Assembly: GCF_029433105.1 (NCBI RefSeq)
Contig: NZ_JARNTW010000001.1
Span: 434,001 to 498,000 of the forward strand
DNA: 64,000 nt
Reading direction: 5' to 3'
From: Runella sp. MFBS21
Lineage (GTDB): Bacteria; Bacteroidota; Bacteroidia; Cytophagales; Spirosomataceae
Position 1 is the stretch's first letter. Every line of letters begins with the position of its first letter. A model generated the notes under the pieces. That model had not been told where the DNA came from. It saw only the letters and a program-made list of their open reading frames with translations, and did no database searches. The translations under genes were made by a program, and so were the position numbers. Shown piece after piece: positions 16,868 to 25,094 of the stretch.

Positions 16868-18229
16868 CTATTTAATTTCATAGGTCCAGGCGTATTGACA
16901 AGGAATCGTATTGGGCGTGACGGCGGGTGCCGTAATTCGTAATACATTGCCTTTGTAAGAAAACTTAACCTCACCTTTGAAACCTAATAGATTTACTTTG
17001 GAAGGTTTGGGAACATTTTCGATGACGATTTCATCTTTCCACTGACGGCTGATGGCATACAATGCATTAGCCTTTTTGGTAAAAAATACCTGTGACTCTT
17101 TGGTATATTTGGGGGCTTTGTCCCATTTACGTGTTTCGTAGATAGCTTCGCCGTTTACTTTGAGCCAGGTTCCTATTTCATGCAATCGCTGCTGCATAAT
17201 CACCGGAATACGCCCATCAGCAGTAGGGCCGATGTTGAGCAATAAATTTCCGCCTCGGGCTACGATATCAATGAGCTGATGTACCAACTGTTCGCCTGTT
17301 TGGTAGCTATCTAGGTTTTCGTTGCGATTGTAGCCAAAAGACTCTCCCATGCCTCTACATTCTTCCCACGGCCGTACAAATCCTTGTACTTCTTTGTTGT
17401 CGGTACCACCGTGGCCATACTCTGAGGTCATAAAGCTGCCATGTTGACTTTTGGTATCGCTGCCCCAACGGTCGTTGACGACGATACTATTTTTGACGGG
17501 AGAGTCGTTGAAAAGCCATGCCAAAAACTCTTCGCTGCGCCATGTTTTGGCGGGATGATCCCATTCGCCATCAGTCCACAAAATATCAGGCTGATAGCGA
17601 CTCACTAAGTCTTTCATCTGCGGAATCATCCGCTCGTTTACGTATTGGTTCACATTGGATTTATAAACAGGATTGAACCATTCATAAAGGGAATAATAAT
17701 ATCCCATTCGTAAATTGCGAGCTTTGACGGCCTTCGACAAATCGCCCGCTAAATCTCGGTGAGGACCTACATCGACGGCGTTCCAGTTCCATGATTCCGG
17801 GCTAGGCCACATGGTAAACCCCTCGTGATGCTTTGATGTTAAAACCACGTACTTAGCTCCTGCTTGCTCAAATATCTTAGCCCAATCTTCAGGGTTAAAC
17901 AACTCTGCTTTGAAATCCTGAACAAAGTCTTGGTAACTTCGATTGCCGTAGTTTTTTTTATGAAATTCAACAAACTCTGGGTGAATCTTGAGATTGGGAG
18001 CAAAAAGCCGTTGCCAATACCATTCGGCATAGCCACTTCCAAAACCGTCGGCGTTGGATTTGGTGGCCCAAGCCGGTACTGAATATACCCCCCAGTGAAT
18101 AAATATCCCAAATTTAGCATCTTCAAACCACGCAGGAGTAGGACGTTTGTCGAGGCTTTGCCAGTTGGGCTGGTATTGGGCAATGGCAATTTGGGAAAGG
18201 AAAAAAAGAAAAAAAAGCGATTTTTTCAT
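16868..18229 (-). CDS. Alpha-L-fucosidase, GH29
   Basis: A 453-residue secreted enzyme (signal IAIAQ|YQ). GH29 hallmarks are FGIFIHWGVYSVPAW (40-54), YVVLTSKHHEGFTMW (127-141) and PDILWTDGEWDH with candidate nucleophile D220. These are followed by NLLLNIGPTADGRIP and a C-terminal beta-sandwich. The enzyme removes alpha-L-fucose with retention. HWGVYSVPAW and the HHEGF triplet fit the broad-specificity GH29-A type, but linkage preference is not readable. It sits between the aspartylglucosaminidase (85 bp upstream, with a stem-loop) and the SGNH gene (43 bp). In this locus core alpha-1,6 or plant-type alpha-1,3 fucose on N-glycans are sensible targets. Confidence 0.93.
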   Translation of the reverse strand: MKKSLFFLFFLSQIAIAQYQPNWQSLDKRPTPAWFEDAKFGIFIHWGVYSVPAWATKSNADGFGSGYAEWYWQRLFAPNLKIHPEFVEFHKKNYGNRSYQDFVQDFKAELFNPEDWAKIFEQAGAKYVVLTSKHHEGFTMWPSPESWNWNAVDVGPHRDLAGDLSKAVKARNLRMGYYYSLYEWFNPVYKSNVNQYVNERMIPQMKDLVSRYQPDILWTDGEWDHPAKTWRSEEFLAWLFNDSPVKNSIVVNDRWGSDTKSQHGSFMTSEYGHGGTDNKEVQGFVRPWEECRGMGESFGYNRNENLDSYQTGEQLVHQLIDIVARGGNLLLNIGPTADGRIPVIMQQRLHEIGTWLKVNGEAIYETRKWDKAPKYTKESQVFFTKKANALYAISRQWKDEIVIENVPKPSKVNLLGFKGEVKFSYKGNVLRITAPAVTPNTIPCQYAWTYEIK

Positions 18230-18241
18230 GAGACATTAAAG

Positions 18242-18309
18242 AAAAAACGCTAGTGCAGTTCCAAGACTTTGGCATGATTTATAACCAACTGTTAGGCAGC
18301 ACTAGCGTT
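18242..18309 (-). terminator. Long stem-loop with U tract after the aspartylglucosaminidase gene
   Basis: The arms AACGCTAGTGC (18246-18256) and GCACTAGCGTT (18299-18309) are exact complements. The enclosed 42 nt can form an inner CAGTT/AACTG stem. On the minus strand the outer stem is followed by six T. It begins 6 bp after the stop codon and ends 13 bp before the next start, so it acts as an intra-operon terminator, an attenuator, or a structured spacer. Confidence 0.6.
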
Positions 18310-18314
18310 GAAAA

Positions 18315-19364
18315 TTATCCTTTTGGGAAATAGCTTTTTGCCATAAATACTTTACCACCGTCATCCGTTGAAGTGACCGAATAGTTGAAACCGTGGTGGA
18401 TGGAGTAGGCTCCATATTCACCTTGTTTGTTGATGGCAATAAACCCTACCTGAAAATCTTTGGCTTTGGCAGGATTGATTTTGATAATACGCTCAACAGC
18501 GATTTTACAAGCCTCTTCGGGGCTTTTGCCCATGCGCATCATTTCTACAATCAAAAATGCCCCCGCTACTCGAAGTACTTCTTCGCCTTGTCCTGAGCCA
18601 GTAGCAGCCCCTACTTCATTGTCTACATAGAGTCCCGCACCGATGATAGGAGAATCTCCTACACGGCCTCGCATTTTGAATCCCATACCGCTTGTAGTAC
18701 AGGCTCCCGAGAGATTGCCCGCTGCGTCCATTGCAATGGTTCCCATGGTATCGTGATTGGGAGTACCGTCGTCAAAAAAGTTGGGAGCAAAAGGCCCTCC
18801 TTTGGTTTTTTGGCCTTTTGACTGTTGTTGTTCAATATTGATAACAGGCTTATATTCTGATTTTTTAAGCCAATTTTTATAGGTTTTTTCCGCATCGGTC
18901 GAAAGCTTTCCTGACTCTTTTTGGAAACCACTTGCCAGCGCAAACTGAAGTGCCCCTTCGCCTACTAATTGTACGTGAGGAGTATTTTCCATTACCTTGC
19001 GAGCCACCGAAATAGGATGTTTGATGAACTCCAAGGCCATCACTGAACCGCAATTGAACTTATCGTCCATGATACTAGCATCTAAAGTGACTTTGCCATC
19101 GCGGTCGGGATTTCCGCCAAGTCCCACACAGCAATTGATAGTATCTTCAATCGACCTTGCTCCGGCTTCTACAGCATCGAGAGCATATCCGTTGGGTTGT
19201 TTTAAGACTTTCCATGCTACGGCATTCACAGGCAAGCCACTGTCCCAAGTAGAGACCACGATGGGCTTGGTGACTGCTACGGTCTTTTTAGAAAAAGCTT
19301 TGCCGATTGAAAGCAATGGCAAACTTAAAGCTGACCAGCGAATGAAATTTCTTCTCGATTGCAT
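18315..19364 (-). CDS. N4-(beta-N-acetylglucosaminyl)-L-asparaginase (aspartylglucosaminidase)
   Basis: A 349-residue Ntn-hydrolase with a twin-arginine leader (QSRRNFIRWSALSLP). The self-cleavage site is HD|TMGTIAMD: T206 becomes the N-terminal nucleophile of the beta chain. The downstream blocks GACTTSGMGFKMRGRVGDSP and GAGLYVDNEVGAATGSGQGE closely resemble flavobacterial and human aspartylglucosaminidase, not plain isoaspartyl peptidase. The enzyme hydrolyses the GlcNAc-Asn linkage left after a glycoprotein has been digested, the last step of N-glycoprotein breakdown. It is flanked by two fucosidases. Its substrate must lack core fucose, which fits that pairing. Export through Tat to the periplasm is inferred from the RR motif. 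Confidence 0.93.
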   Translation of the reverse strand: MQSRRNFIRWSALSLPLLSIGKAFSKKTVAVTKPIVVSTWDSGLPVNAVAWKVLKQPNGYALDAVEAGARSIEDTINCCVGLGGNPDRDGKVTLDASIMDDKFNCGSVMALEFIKHPISVARKVMENTPHVQLVGEGALQFALASGFQKESGKLSTDAEKTYKNWLKKSEYKPVINIEQQQSKGQKTKGGPFAPNFFDDGTPNHDTMGTIAMDAAGNLSGACTTSGMGFKMRGRVGDSPIIGAGLYVDNEVGAATGSGQGEEVLRVAGAFLIVEMMRMGKSPEEACKIAVERIIKINPAKAKDFQVGFIAINKQGEYGAYSIHHGFNYSVTSTDDGGKVFMAKSYFPKG

Positions 19365-19413
19365 TTTAGAAAATGGTTTAGAAAGTTGAGTTGTTAGTAT
19401 TGTTGAGGCTTTT

Positions 19414-20850
19414 TTATTTCGTGATTTTGAAGACCCACGCGTAGCTATTAGGTATCTTTTTTGCCAATTTTTCGGGGATTTCTACTACCACTTTGCCATT
19501 TTTGATAGACCATTTAAGGGTTTCCTTTTGGCCTAACAACGAAATTTTGGCAGTCTTACTCAAGTTCAAATTAGCGATTTCAAGATGAGAAGGAATCGTC
19601 TCGTTTTCGTCGGCACAATAAAAAGCGTAGGTCGTATTGTCATCTTTGTGAGTAAATACCATTTTGCCTTGTTTTCCTAGCTGATTGTCGCCACGGGTTT
19701 CATAAATCGCTTCGTTGTTGATTTGCATCCATTTCCCGATTTCTTCCAGGCGTTGATAGGCTTCTGGGTGAAAATCTCCTTCGGGACTTGGAGCGATGTT
19801 GAGTAATAAATTTCCGTTTTTCGATACTATATCGGCCAAGATATGGATTAATTTTCGGGCTGACTTGTAGTTTTCTTTTGGAATATAACTCCATGAGTCG
19901 CCCATTGTCATGCAGGTTTCCCACGGAATAGGCATGTAGTGGTCTGGAATTTGATGCTCGGGTGTTACATAGTTTTCAAACTCTCCACTCACGGTTCTGT
20001 CTACTACCAAAAGCCCCGGCTGATGTCCACGGGCCATTTTAGCAATGCGACCCATGTCAATGTCTTGGTCAAAAGGAATTGATTTTTGCCAAGAAATAGT
20101 CGTATCTATTGAGCTAAAAGGACGCACCCAGCCGCCGTCTAGCCACAAGATGTCCATCTTGCCATAGTCGCTCATGAGTTCCTCAATTTGGTTGTAGGTG
20201 AAGTTTTTGAAACTTTCCCATTTTTGAGGATATTTCTTTGGATGGTATGAAGGATTGCGGTCTTTTGGGGGAAAATAAGACCACCAATAATCGTTGGTAT
20301 TCCAGTCGGGTTTGGAGAAATACGCCCCAATCATAAAGCCTTCTTTGCGAAAAGCTCCAAATACTTCTTTGGCGACATTGCTGCGAGCGTTGCTTCCGAA
20401 GGGAGATTTGGTGATTTTATAATCGGTATATTTTGAATCAAACATACAGAAGCCGTCGTGGTGTTTCGTAGTAAAAACCACATATTTCATACCCGCATTT
20501 TTGGCGGCACTTGCCCATTTTTCGGGGGCAAATTGGGTGGGATTAAAGGTGTTTTTGAGATTTTCGTAGGCTTTTTTGTATTCGTACCAATTGTCTTTGT
20601 AAGGGCCACGGCGCTCGCACCAGCCTTCGTCTTCGGGGCAGAGGCTCCAGCTTTCTACAATTCCCCACTGACTATAAACACCCCAGTGCATCAACAGCCC
20701 AAATTTTACATTTTGCCATTGATTCAGCTTAGTCTTTACTTGGGGGTCAGACGGGACTATATACTTATCGTGGTTTTGCTCAGAATGTTGTTGAGCAAAA
20801 AGAGAATAACTTAGAAGAATGGTCAATAAAGTGTAGGCGTACTTTCTCAT
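19414..20850 (-). CDS. Alpha-L-fucosidase, GH29 (second copy, divergent)
   Basis: A 478-residue secreted enzyme (signal YSLFAQ|QH). GH29 features are KFGLLMHWGVYSQWG, YVVFTTKHHDGFCMFDS, YGKMDILWLDGGW with candidate nucleophile D238, and NLLLNIAPSPEGDF. It differs clearly from the 16868-18229 enzyme, with a Cys-containing insertion (SLCPEDEGWCERRG) near the active-site entrance, so the two probably handle different fucosyl linkages. It shares the operon with the aspartylglucosaminidase 49 bp downstream and a GNAT gene 57 bp upstream. Release of fucose from N-glycans is inferred from the locus. Confidence 0.92.
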   Translation of the reverse strand: MRKYAYTLLTILLSYSLFAQQHSEQNHDKYIVPSDPQVKTKLNQWQNVKFGLLMHWGVYSQWGIVESWSLCPEDEGWCERRGPYKDNWYEYKKAYENLKNTFNPTQFAPEKWASAAKNAGMKYVVFTTKHHDGFCMFDSKYTDYKITKSPFGSNARSNVAKEVFGAFRKEGFMIGAYFSKPDWNTNDYWWSYFPPKDRNPSYHPKKYPQKWESFKNFTYNQIEELMSDYGKMDILWLDGGWVRPFSSIDTTISWQKSIPFDQDIDMGRIAKMARGHQPGLLVVDRTVSGEFENYVTPEHQIPDHYMPIPWETCMTMGDSWSYIPKENYKSARKLIHILADIVSKNGNLLLNIAPSPEGDFHPEAYQRLEEIGKWMQINNEAIYETRGDNQLGKQGKMVFTHKDDNTTYAFYCADENETIPSHLEIANLNLSKTAKISLLGQKETLKWSIKNGKVVVEIPEKLAKKIPNSYAWVFKITK

Positions 20851-20907
20851 TATTTAGGTTGATTGTGATGCTAATTAGGTGTCATTGGTGGCTTCTAAGA
20901 AAATCCT

Positions 20908-21384
20908 TTATAATCTCAGTTCCATTTCGTCGGTTGTGAGCCGAAAACCAAATTTTTCATAAATGGGTTGGCCATCAGAAGTTGCATGTAGCGAGATTCG
21001 TTGGTAGCCGCGTTGTTTTGTCTCTTCAAGGATGTACTCAAATATTCGTTTACCTATGCCTCTTCCACGCCACTCGGGAAGTGTATAAATATTAAGGATA
21101 TAGGCAATTTTTCCATCTTGGAGAGTATAACCTGGCACGATCTGAAAAAAACAAAGGCCACTCGTTGCTATAATCTGGCCATCAACTTCGGCTAGCCAAG
21201 CCACAAAGGTGTCGTTGGCTATGTTTTCCTTAAAGTAATTTTTTAGAGAAGTGTGCAGCGTTTCGTCATCGATTTGGCGAGTTTCTAAAGGCTGTATTTC
21301 TTTTAGGAAGGCTGTACGTAGACGTATCAGGGCGTCGATGTCGTCAGGGGTGGCTTTTCGAAAAGTGGTTTCTTGCAAGTTCAT
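20908..21384 (-). CDS. GNAT-family N-acetyltransferase
   Basis: A 158-residue cytosolic acetyltransferase. Motif A, LPEWRGRGIGKRIFEYIL (about 101-118), carries the RGxGxG/A acetyl-CoA pyrophosphate loop. The preceding strand AYILNIYTL and the C-terminal PIYEKFGF are also standard GNAT elements. The acceptor is unknown. It lies between the GH125 gene (60 bp) and a fucosidase gene (57 bp) on the same strand. It could be a passenger, or it could modify an amino sugar or amino acid from glycoprotein breakdown, but nothing in the sequence decides this. Confidence 0.85.
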   Translation of the reverse strand: MNLQETTFRKATPDDIDALIRLRTAFLKEIQPLETRQIDDETLHTSLKNYFKENIANDTFVAWLAEVDGQIIATSGLCFFQIVPGYTLQDGKIAYILNIYTLPEWRGRGIGKRIFEYILEETKQRGYQRISLHATSDGQPIYEKFGFRLTTDEMELRL

Positions 21385-21444
21385 TTTCTAAATCAGCAAA
21401 AGATATTGCCAAATATTAGTTGGATAAGTCTTGGAAGCTCTTTC

Positions 21445-22869
21445 TTACAATTGTTGTTTTAAAATGTGAGGTCTTTCGCGTTCGATTTTGAGCAAAAGTT
21501 CGCCAAACAAGGTATTGGCCCAAGCAAACCATTTACGGGTAAACTGACTTGCATTGTCTTTATCGAAAGATTCGTGCATGAAACCCGTTCCAGCATGGGT
21601 ATTTTTAAGGAAACGCAACTGCGCCAAAATCTCAGTATCGTTGGTTGATGTCATCGCTCGCATGATGATACTCATCGGCCAAATCTGATTCACAAGCGTG
21701 TGTGGACTGCCAATGCCCTCGGCAGCTTTTCCTTTGAAAAAATAAGGGTTAGAGTCGCTCAGAATGAATTTGCGGGTATTCTGGTAGATTTTATCATTAA
21801 GATTGACCGCCCCAAGGTAAGGTAAGCTCAATAAATTGGGGACATTGGCATCATCTTGAAAAAGACAATTCCCGAATCCATCCACTTCCATGGCGTAGAT
21901 AGGGCCAAACTGTGCATGATTGATGATGGCATGTTTCTTAATGGCTTGCTCAACCTCAGTAGCAAAAGCACGACATTCGTTGGCAAATGTTATGTTTTTA
22001 TAAACTTTGTCCGCGATTTCGGCCATTTGGCGAAATGATACCACGGCAAACAAATTAGAAGGAATCAAAAAGGGGTACTGAGTGGCGTCATCTGATGGTC
22101 TGAAGATACTGTGAATCAGTCCATTGGGTTTAGTATTGTTGCCATAACCATTGCCGGGTACAGTGTCAGTAGACCAAGACGTCGTGCGACCAAAACGATA
22201 TTTCCCACGGTTTTTAAAACGCTGTTGTTCGCGGCAGGTTTCGATGATAAGCTGTGCAGCTTTCAGCCACTTATCATCAAAAACGCTTGTATCTTGGGCA
22301 GTTTTCCAATAATGATATGCCAATCGAACCGTATAGCAAAGTGAATCAAGCTCCCACTTACGTTCATGTAGTTCAGGCTTCATATCGGTATGGTCTTTGA
22401 GCCATTCGCTGTGGCCTGGGCCATCGTTGAAAGCATTGGCATAAGGGTCAATCAATATACATTCAGTTTGGCGATTGACAACCCCCGCAATCAACTGCTT
22501 TAGCTTTTCATCTTTAGTAATGAGAGGTAAATACGGCCATACTTGCGCGGTGCTATCGCGAAGCCACATCGCATGAATATCTCCCGTAATCACAAAAGTA
22601 TCGGGGCGACCTTCCTTGAGTTTGAAATGAACTGTAGTATCGAGGGTATTGGGAAAACAGTTTTCAAACAACCACGCCATTTCCGTATCCTTTATACTGC
22701 CCTTCATACGTTCGATAGTAGCTTCTATTGCTGGGCTATTAAACTTACGTTGGGAGGAGGGAACCCGCACTTGTGGAAAATCGCTAGCAAAAGCTGGAGA
22801 TTTGACCAGAAATCCCATACTTACCAATGATGATGTTTGAAGAAATTGACGGCGGTTAAGTGGTTTCAT
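21445..22869 (-). CDS. GH125 exo-alpha-mannosidase with Tat signal
   Basis: A 474-residue enzyme if translation starts at 22869 with MKPLNRRQFLQTSS, a clear twin-arginine leader. The frame is open 159 bp further upstream, but that stretch is AT-rich and reads as an implausible hydrophobic extension. The block HAMWLRDSTAQVWPYLPL is the hallmark of GH125 metal-independent exo-acting alpha-1,6-mannosidases, and RFGRTTSWSTDT, IFRPSDDATQYPF and FMHESFDKDN are further family blocks. It would trim alpha-mannose from N-glycan cores (B. thetaiotaomicron BT3781 is a characterised relative). It is the first gene of the probable N-glycan operon. Candidate -7 box: TAGATTTG at 23026-23033 on the minus strand, weakly supported. 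Confidence 0.9.
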   Translation of the reverse strand: MKPLNRRQFLQTSSLVSMGFLVKSPAFASDFPQVRVPSSQRKFNSPAIEATIERMKGSIKDTEMAWLFENCFPNTLDTTVHFKLKEGRPDTFVITGDIHAMWLRDSTAQVWPYLPLITKDEKLKQLIAGVVNRQTECILIDPYANAFNDGPGHSEWLKDHTDMKPELHERKWELDSLCYTVRLAYHYWKTAQDTSVFDDKWLKAAQLIIETCREQQRFKNRGKYRFGRTTSWSTDTVPGNGYGNNTKPNGLIHSIFRPSDDATQYPFLIPSNLFAVVSFRQMAEIADKVYKNITFANECRAFATEVEQAIKKHAIINHAQFGPIYAMEVDGFGNCLFQDDANVPNLLSLPYLGAVNLNDKIYQNTRKFILSDSNPYFFKGKAAEGIGSPHTLVNQIWPMSIIMRAMTSTNDTEILAQLRFLKNTHAGTGFMHESFDKDNASQFTRKWFAWANTLFGELLLKIERERPHILKQQL

Positions 22870-23092
22870 GAAGTTAAGAAAGGTTCGATAAGAGCGAAAT
22901 AGTGCAAATAGACATATTCTACTTGTAAAAATGATATAAAAAACTTGATATTCAAAAAATATTTTAAAATATAGGTGCTTGAAAAGAAAAAAATTAACAA
23001 AGTATTTTAAAGTAATATGTAGAAACAAATCTACATCCCTAAATTTAGTGATAACCTATGTAAAGAAGGACTTATCAGAGATAAATGTATTG

Positions 23093-23130
23093 AAAAAAGT
23101 AAAGGCGCCACCTGCTAGGTAAGCGCCTTT
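23093..23130 (-). terminator. Rho-independent terminator of the 23151-24164 gene
   Basis: On the minus strand the stem AAAGGCGC pairs with GCGCCTTT (23123-23130 and 23101-23108). An inner ACCT/AGGT stem closes an AGC loop, and the sequence continues ACTTTTTT. It isolates the upstream gene from the GH125 operon. Confidence 0.85.
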
Positions 23131-23150
23131 ATTCTTATTTGAGGGGAGGA

Positions 23151-24164
23151 CTATTTGACTTCAATCGTAATACTTGCGTCTTTTTGTGGTTTGCACTGCC
23201 AATCGCCTTGACACCTCACAAAATAAGTAGTAGTAGTTTCGGGATAAAACCGACGTTCGTTTCGGGCAGAGTAACTAAAACGTTGTAGCAATATCTTATC
23301 GCCTCCTGGAGACTGAGCAAACCATTCTAAAGGTCCTTGTGAGCCATTAACTACGGGACATCCTTCGAAGTACAACAGCGCCTCTTCTCCTTTGTTAATG
23401 GTAGTTTTAGCGGCAGTTAGCGTTGGTATAGGTACGTTGCAAGTGCTACATTCTTTTTCGCGGACTACAATATATTGTACATCGGGCGCAAAATCAGATG
23501 CTTTAAAGAAATAACGTGAAGACCAACTTCCCGACGAAGCATTTTCTAAGACGATTCGGGTGTTGTCGAAAGCTTGCGTACTAGACAAGCTTACTTCTGA
23601 GCATTTGACTTGGTCGAGCTGTAATGAGTAGCCTTTACGGAGTGCTACTTTATATTGTCGGTTGCTGATGATGTTTACGTAGCTAGAATCTTCTTTGACC
23701 GTAATTTCGTAAGGAAAAGGCTGTAAAGTGTCGGCGAAAGGAAGGTCTCGGTCTACGTCGTCGCGGTAGTTGATGTCCGTAAATCGAATAGCTGCTCGGG
23801 GGGCGTTTCGATCAACGGTAGTACCCTTGGGACCTTCCCATATGATGCGAAACTTACGAGAGATGACGTTTTTATACTCATATGGGCGTTTTACTAATTC
23901 GCAAGGATTGGTGATTCCGCCTCTATAAAACACCCCGTACACCAATGTCGAATAATAAAGACTATCTTTAGGGTTGAAGAATCCGCGTTCTAGGTTAGTT
24001 TCTTCGCTCAGACTGAGGGGCGTTTCGGATTCACATTGGCCTACTGTCGCGTCTATTTTTTCGGCACTGTGTTTTTTCTCTGTTGAAAGAAATTGCTTTT
24101 CGCAGCTCACCAATCCAACCAAACCAATCAGTATTACTGCTTGTATCCACTGTTTCATGCTCAC
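23151..24164 (-). CDS. Hypothetical lipoprotein
   Basis: A 337-residue protein with a lipoprotein signal peptide and lipobox GLVSC (C21). The start may be M1 or M3. The body is beta-rich and has paired cysteines. The last 90 or so residues (INKGEEALLYFEGC..., PLEWFAQSPGG, TTTYFVRCQG) look like an Ig-like domain of the kind found in Bacteroidota surface proteins with a GC...W...G...Y.C pattern. I do not recognise the family. It is monocistronic, with a TATATTTG box (24185-24192) 20 bp before the start and a strong terminator after it. It is probably on the outer or inner membrane facing the periplasm. Confidence 0.7.
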   Translation of the reverse strand: MSMKQWIQAVILIGLVGLVSCEKQFLSTEKKHSAEKIDATVGQCESETPLSLSEETNLERGFFNPKDSLYYSTLVYGVFYRGGITNPCELVKRPYEYKNVISRKFRIIWEGPKGTTVDRNAPRAAIRFTDINYRDDVDRDLPFADTLQPFPYEITVKEDSSYVNIISNRQYKVALRKGYSLQLDQVKCSEVSLSSTQAFDNTRIVLENASSGSWSSRYFFKASDFAPDVQYIVVREKECSTCNVPIPTLTAAKTTINKGEEALLYFEGCPVVNGSQGPLEWFAQSPGGDKILLQRFSYSARNERRFYPETTTTYFVRCQGDWQCKPQKDASITIEVK

Positions 24165-24184
24165 TTCTATAAAAATGGTTTTTA

Positions 24185-24192
24185 CAAATATA
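24185..24192 (-). promoter_or_regulatory. -7 element TATATTTG for the 23151-24164 lipoprotein gene
   Basis: An exact TAnnTTTG match on the minus strand, 20 bp before the start codon. No exact TTTG -33 box stands at the expected distance. Confidence 0.4.
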
Positions 24193-24296
24193 CGGTGAAT
24201 CTTTATAAAACGTTTTCGCTATCTTGAATCTTCTCTTGAGCCAAAACTTTAATGGATGTTATTTAAGACGAAAAGCAGCAGTGCAAAAATTTTATG

Positions 24297-24304
24297 TATA
24301 TTTG
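24297..24304 (+). promoter_or_regulatory. -7 element TATATTTG for the 24416-25084 gene
   Basis: An exact TAnnTTTG match, 111 bp before the ATG, facing plus. With the minus-strand box at 24185 it makes 24165-24415 a divergent promoter region. No -33 TTTG was found. Confidence 0.4.
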
Positions 24305-24415
24305 ATTAAAAAAATCCAAGTCAATCTCAATAGTATTCCAAAAAAGCCTCAGTAATGAGACTGTAGGCTAAGATAAGCGTTAGTTTTTCATCGTTAAAAC
24401 TTAATTTTTCAAGAA

Positions 24416-25084
24416 ATGAAATGGGCATACAACCTCCAACAAAAATTTAAAATAGCCCTCTTATTGAGCGTTGTTTTTATTTCTTTGTTTATCAAAAATA
24501 TGATTGATAAGCACAATATTACCACCTTGGGGGAAACTTTTTCATCAGTGTATGAAGACCGTTTACTGGCCGAGAGTTATATTTATAAGTTTTCGGCTCA
24601 TCTTTATCAAAAGAAAATTCTTATCAATGAATGCTCCTCTAATGCTGATATTGCTCAGTATAAGAGTATGCTGAAGTTTCATGATAATGCGATTGAGAAA
24701 TTGATTCAGGATTTTGGACAAACCAAGCTGACCCAACAAGAAGCCCTTGTTTTTTCAAAATTTAAAAAAACACTTCAAGAAAACCGCCGTTTGGAGGATA
24801 CGCATTTGTATCAGGTTGATTATGAAACCCATATCAAAGAGGTAAGGTCTGTCTTGAACAAGTCCTTCTTGGCGACTTCTAATCAACTGAATGAACTCTC
24901 AAATATCCAGCTCTTAGAAGGCGAGAAACTGAATCAGACCTCGAAAAAAATCGTGGTAGGTTCTGCGACTGAAAATACGTTTGAGCTTTCCCTATTGATT
25001 ATTATCGGTGTTTTGGTGCATGTTTTGATTTTTACTTCAAATGCCTCCTTGCCCAAAAAACCACAAAACTCCTCTTTAAATTAG
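24416..25084 (+). CDS. Stand-alone MCP-type four-helix-bundle membrane protein
   Basis: A 222-residue protein with two membrane segments (about 12-27 and 192-208) enclosing a helical periplasmic region of about 165 residues. The layout and the opening helix resemble the 4HB_MCP sensor domain of chemoreceptors (PF12729), with YEDRLLAESYIYKFSAHLYQ typical of the first long helix. No HAMP, signalling, kinase or cyclase domain follows, so it could only sense or scaffold with a partner. Such truncated forms occur in Bacteroidota, but their role is unknown. It converges on the VCBS lipoprotein gene with 10 bp between stops. Confidence 0.65.
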   Translation: MKWAYNLQQKFKIALLLSVVFISLFIKNMIDKHNITTLGETFSSVYEDRLLAESYIYKFSAHLYQKKILINECSSNADIAQYKSMLKFHDNAIEKLIQDFGQTKLTQQEALVFSKFKKTLQENRRLEDTHLYQVDYETHIKEVRSVLNKSFLATSNQLNELSNIQLLEGEKLNQTSKKIVVGSATENTFELSLLIIIGVLVHVLIFTSNASLPKKPQNSSLN

Positions 25085-25094
25085 ACGTCTATTA

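Noticed and set aside
22870-23028. Upstream extension of the GH125 frame by 53 codons
   Set aside because: The extension is very AT-rich and hydrophobic, and would bury the Tat signal. ATG 22869 gives a normal twin-arginine start.
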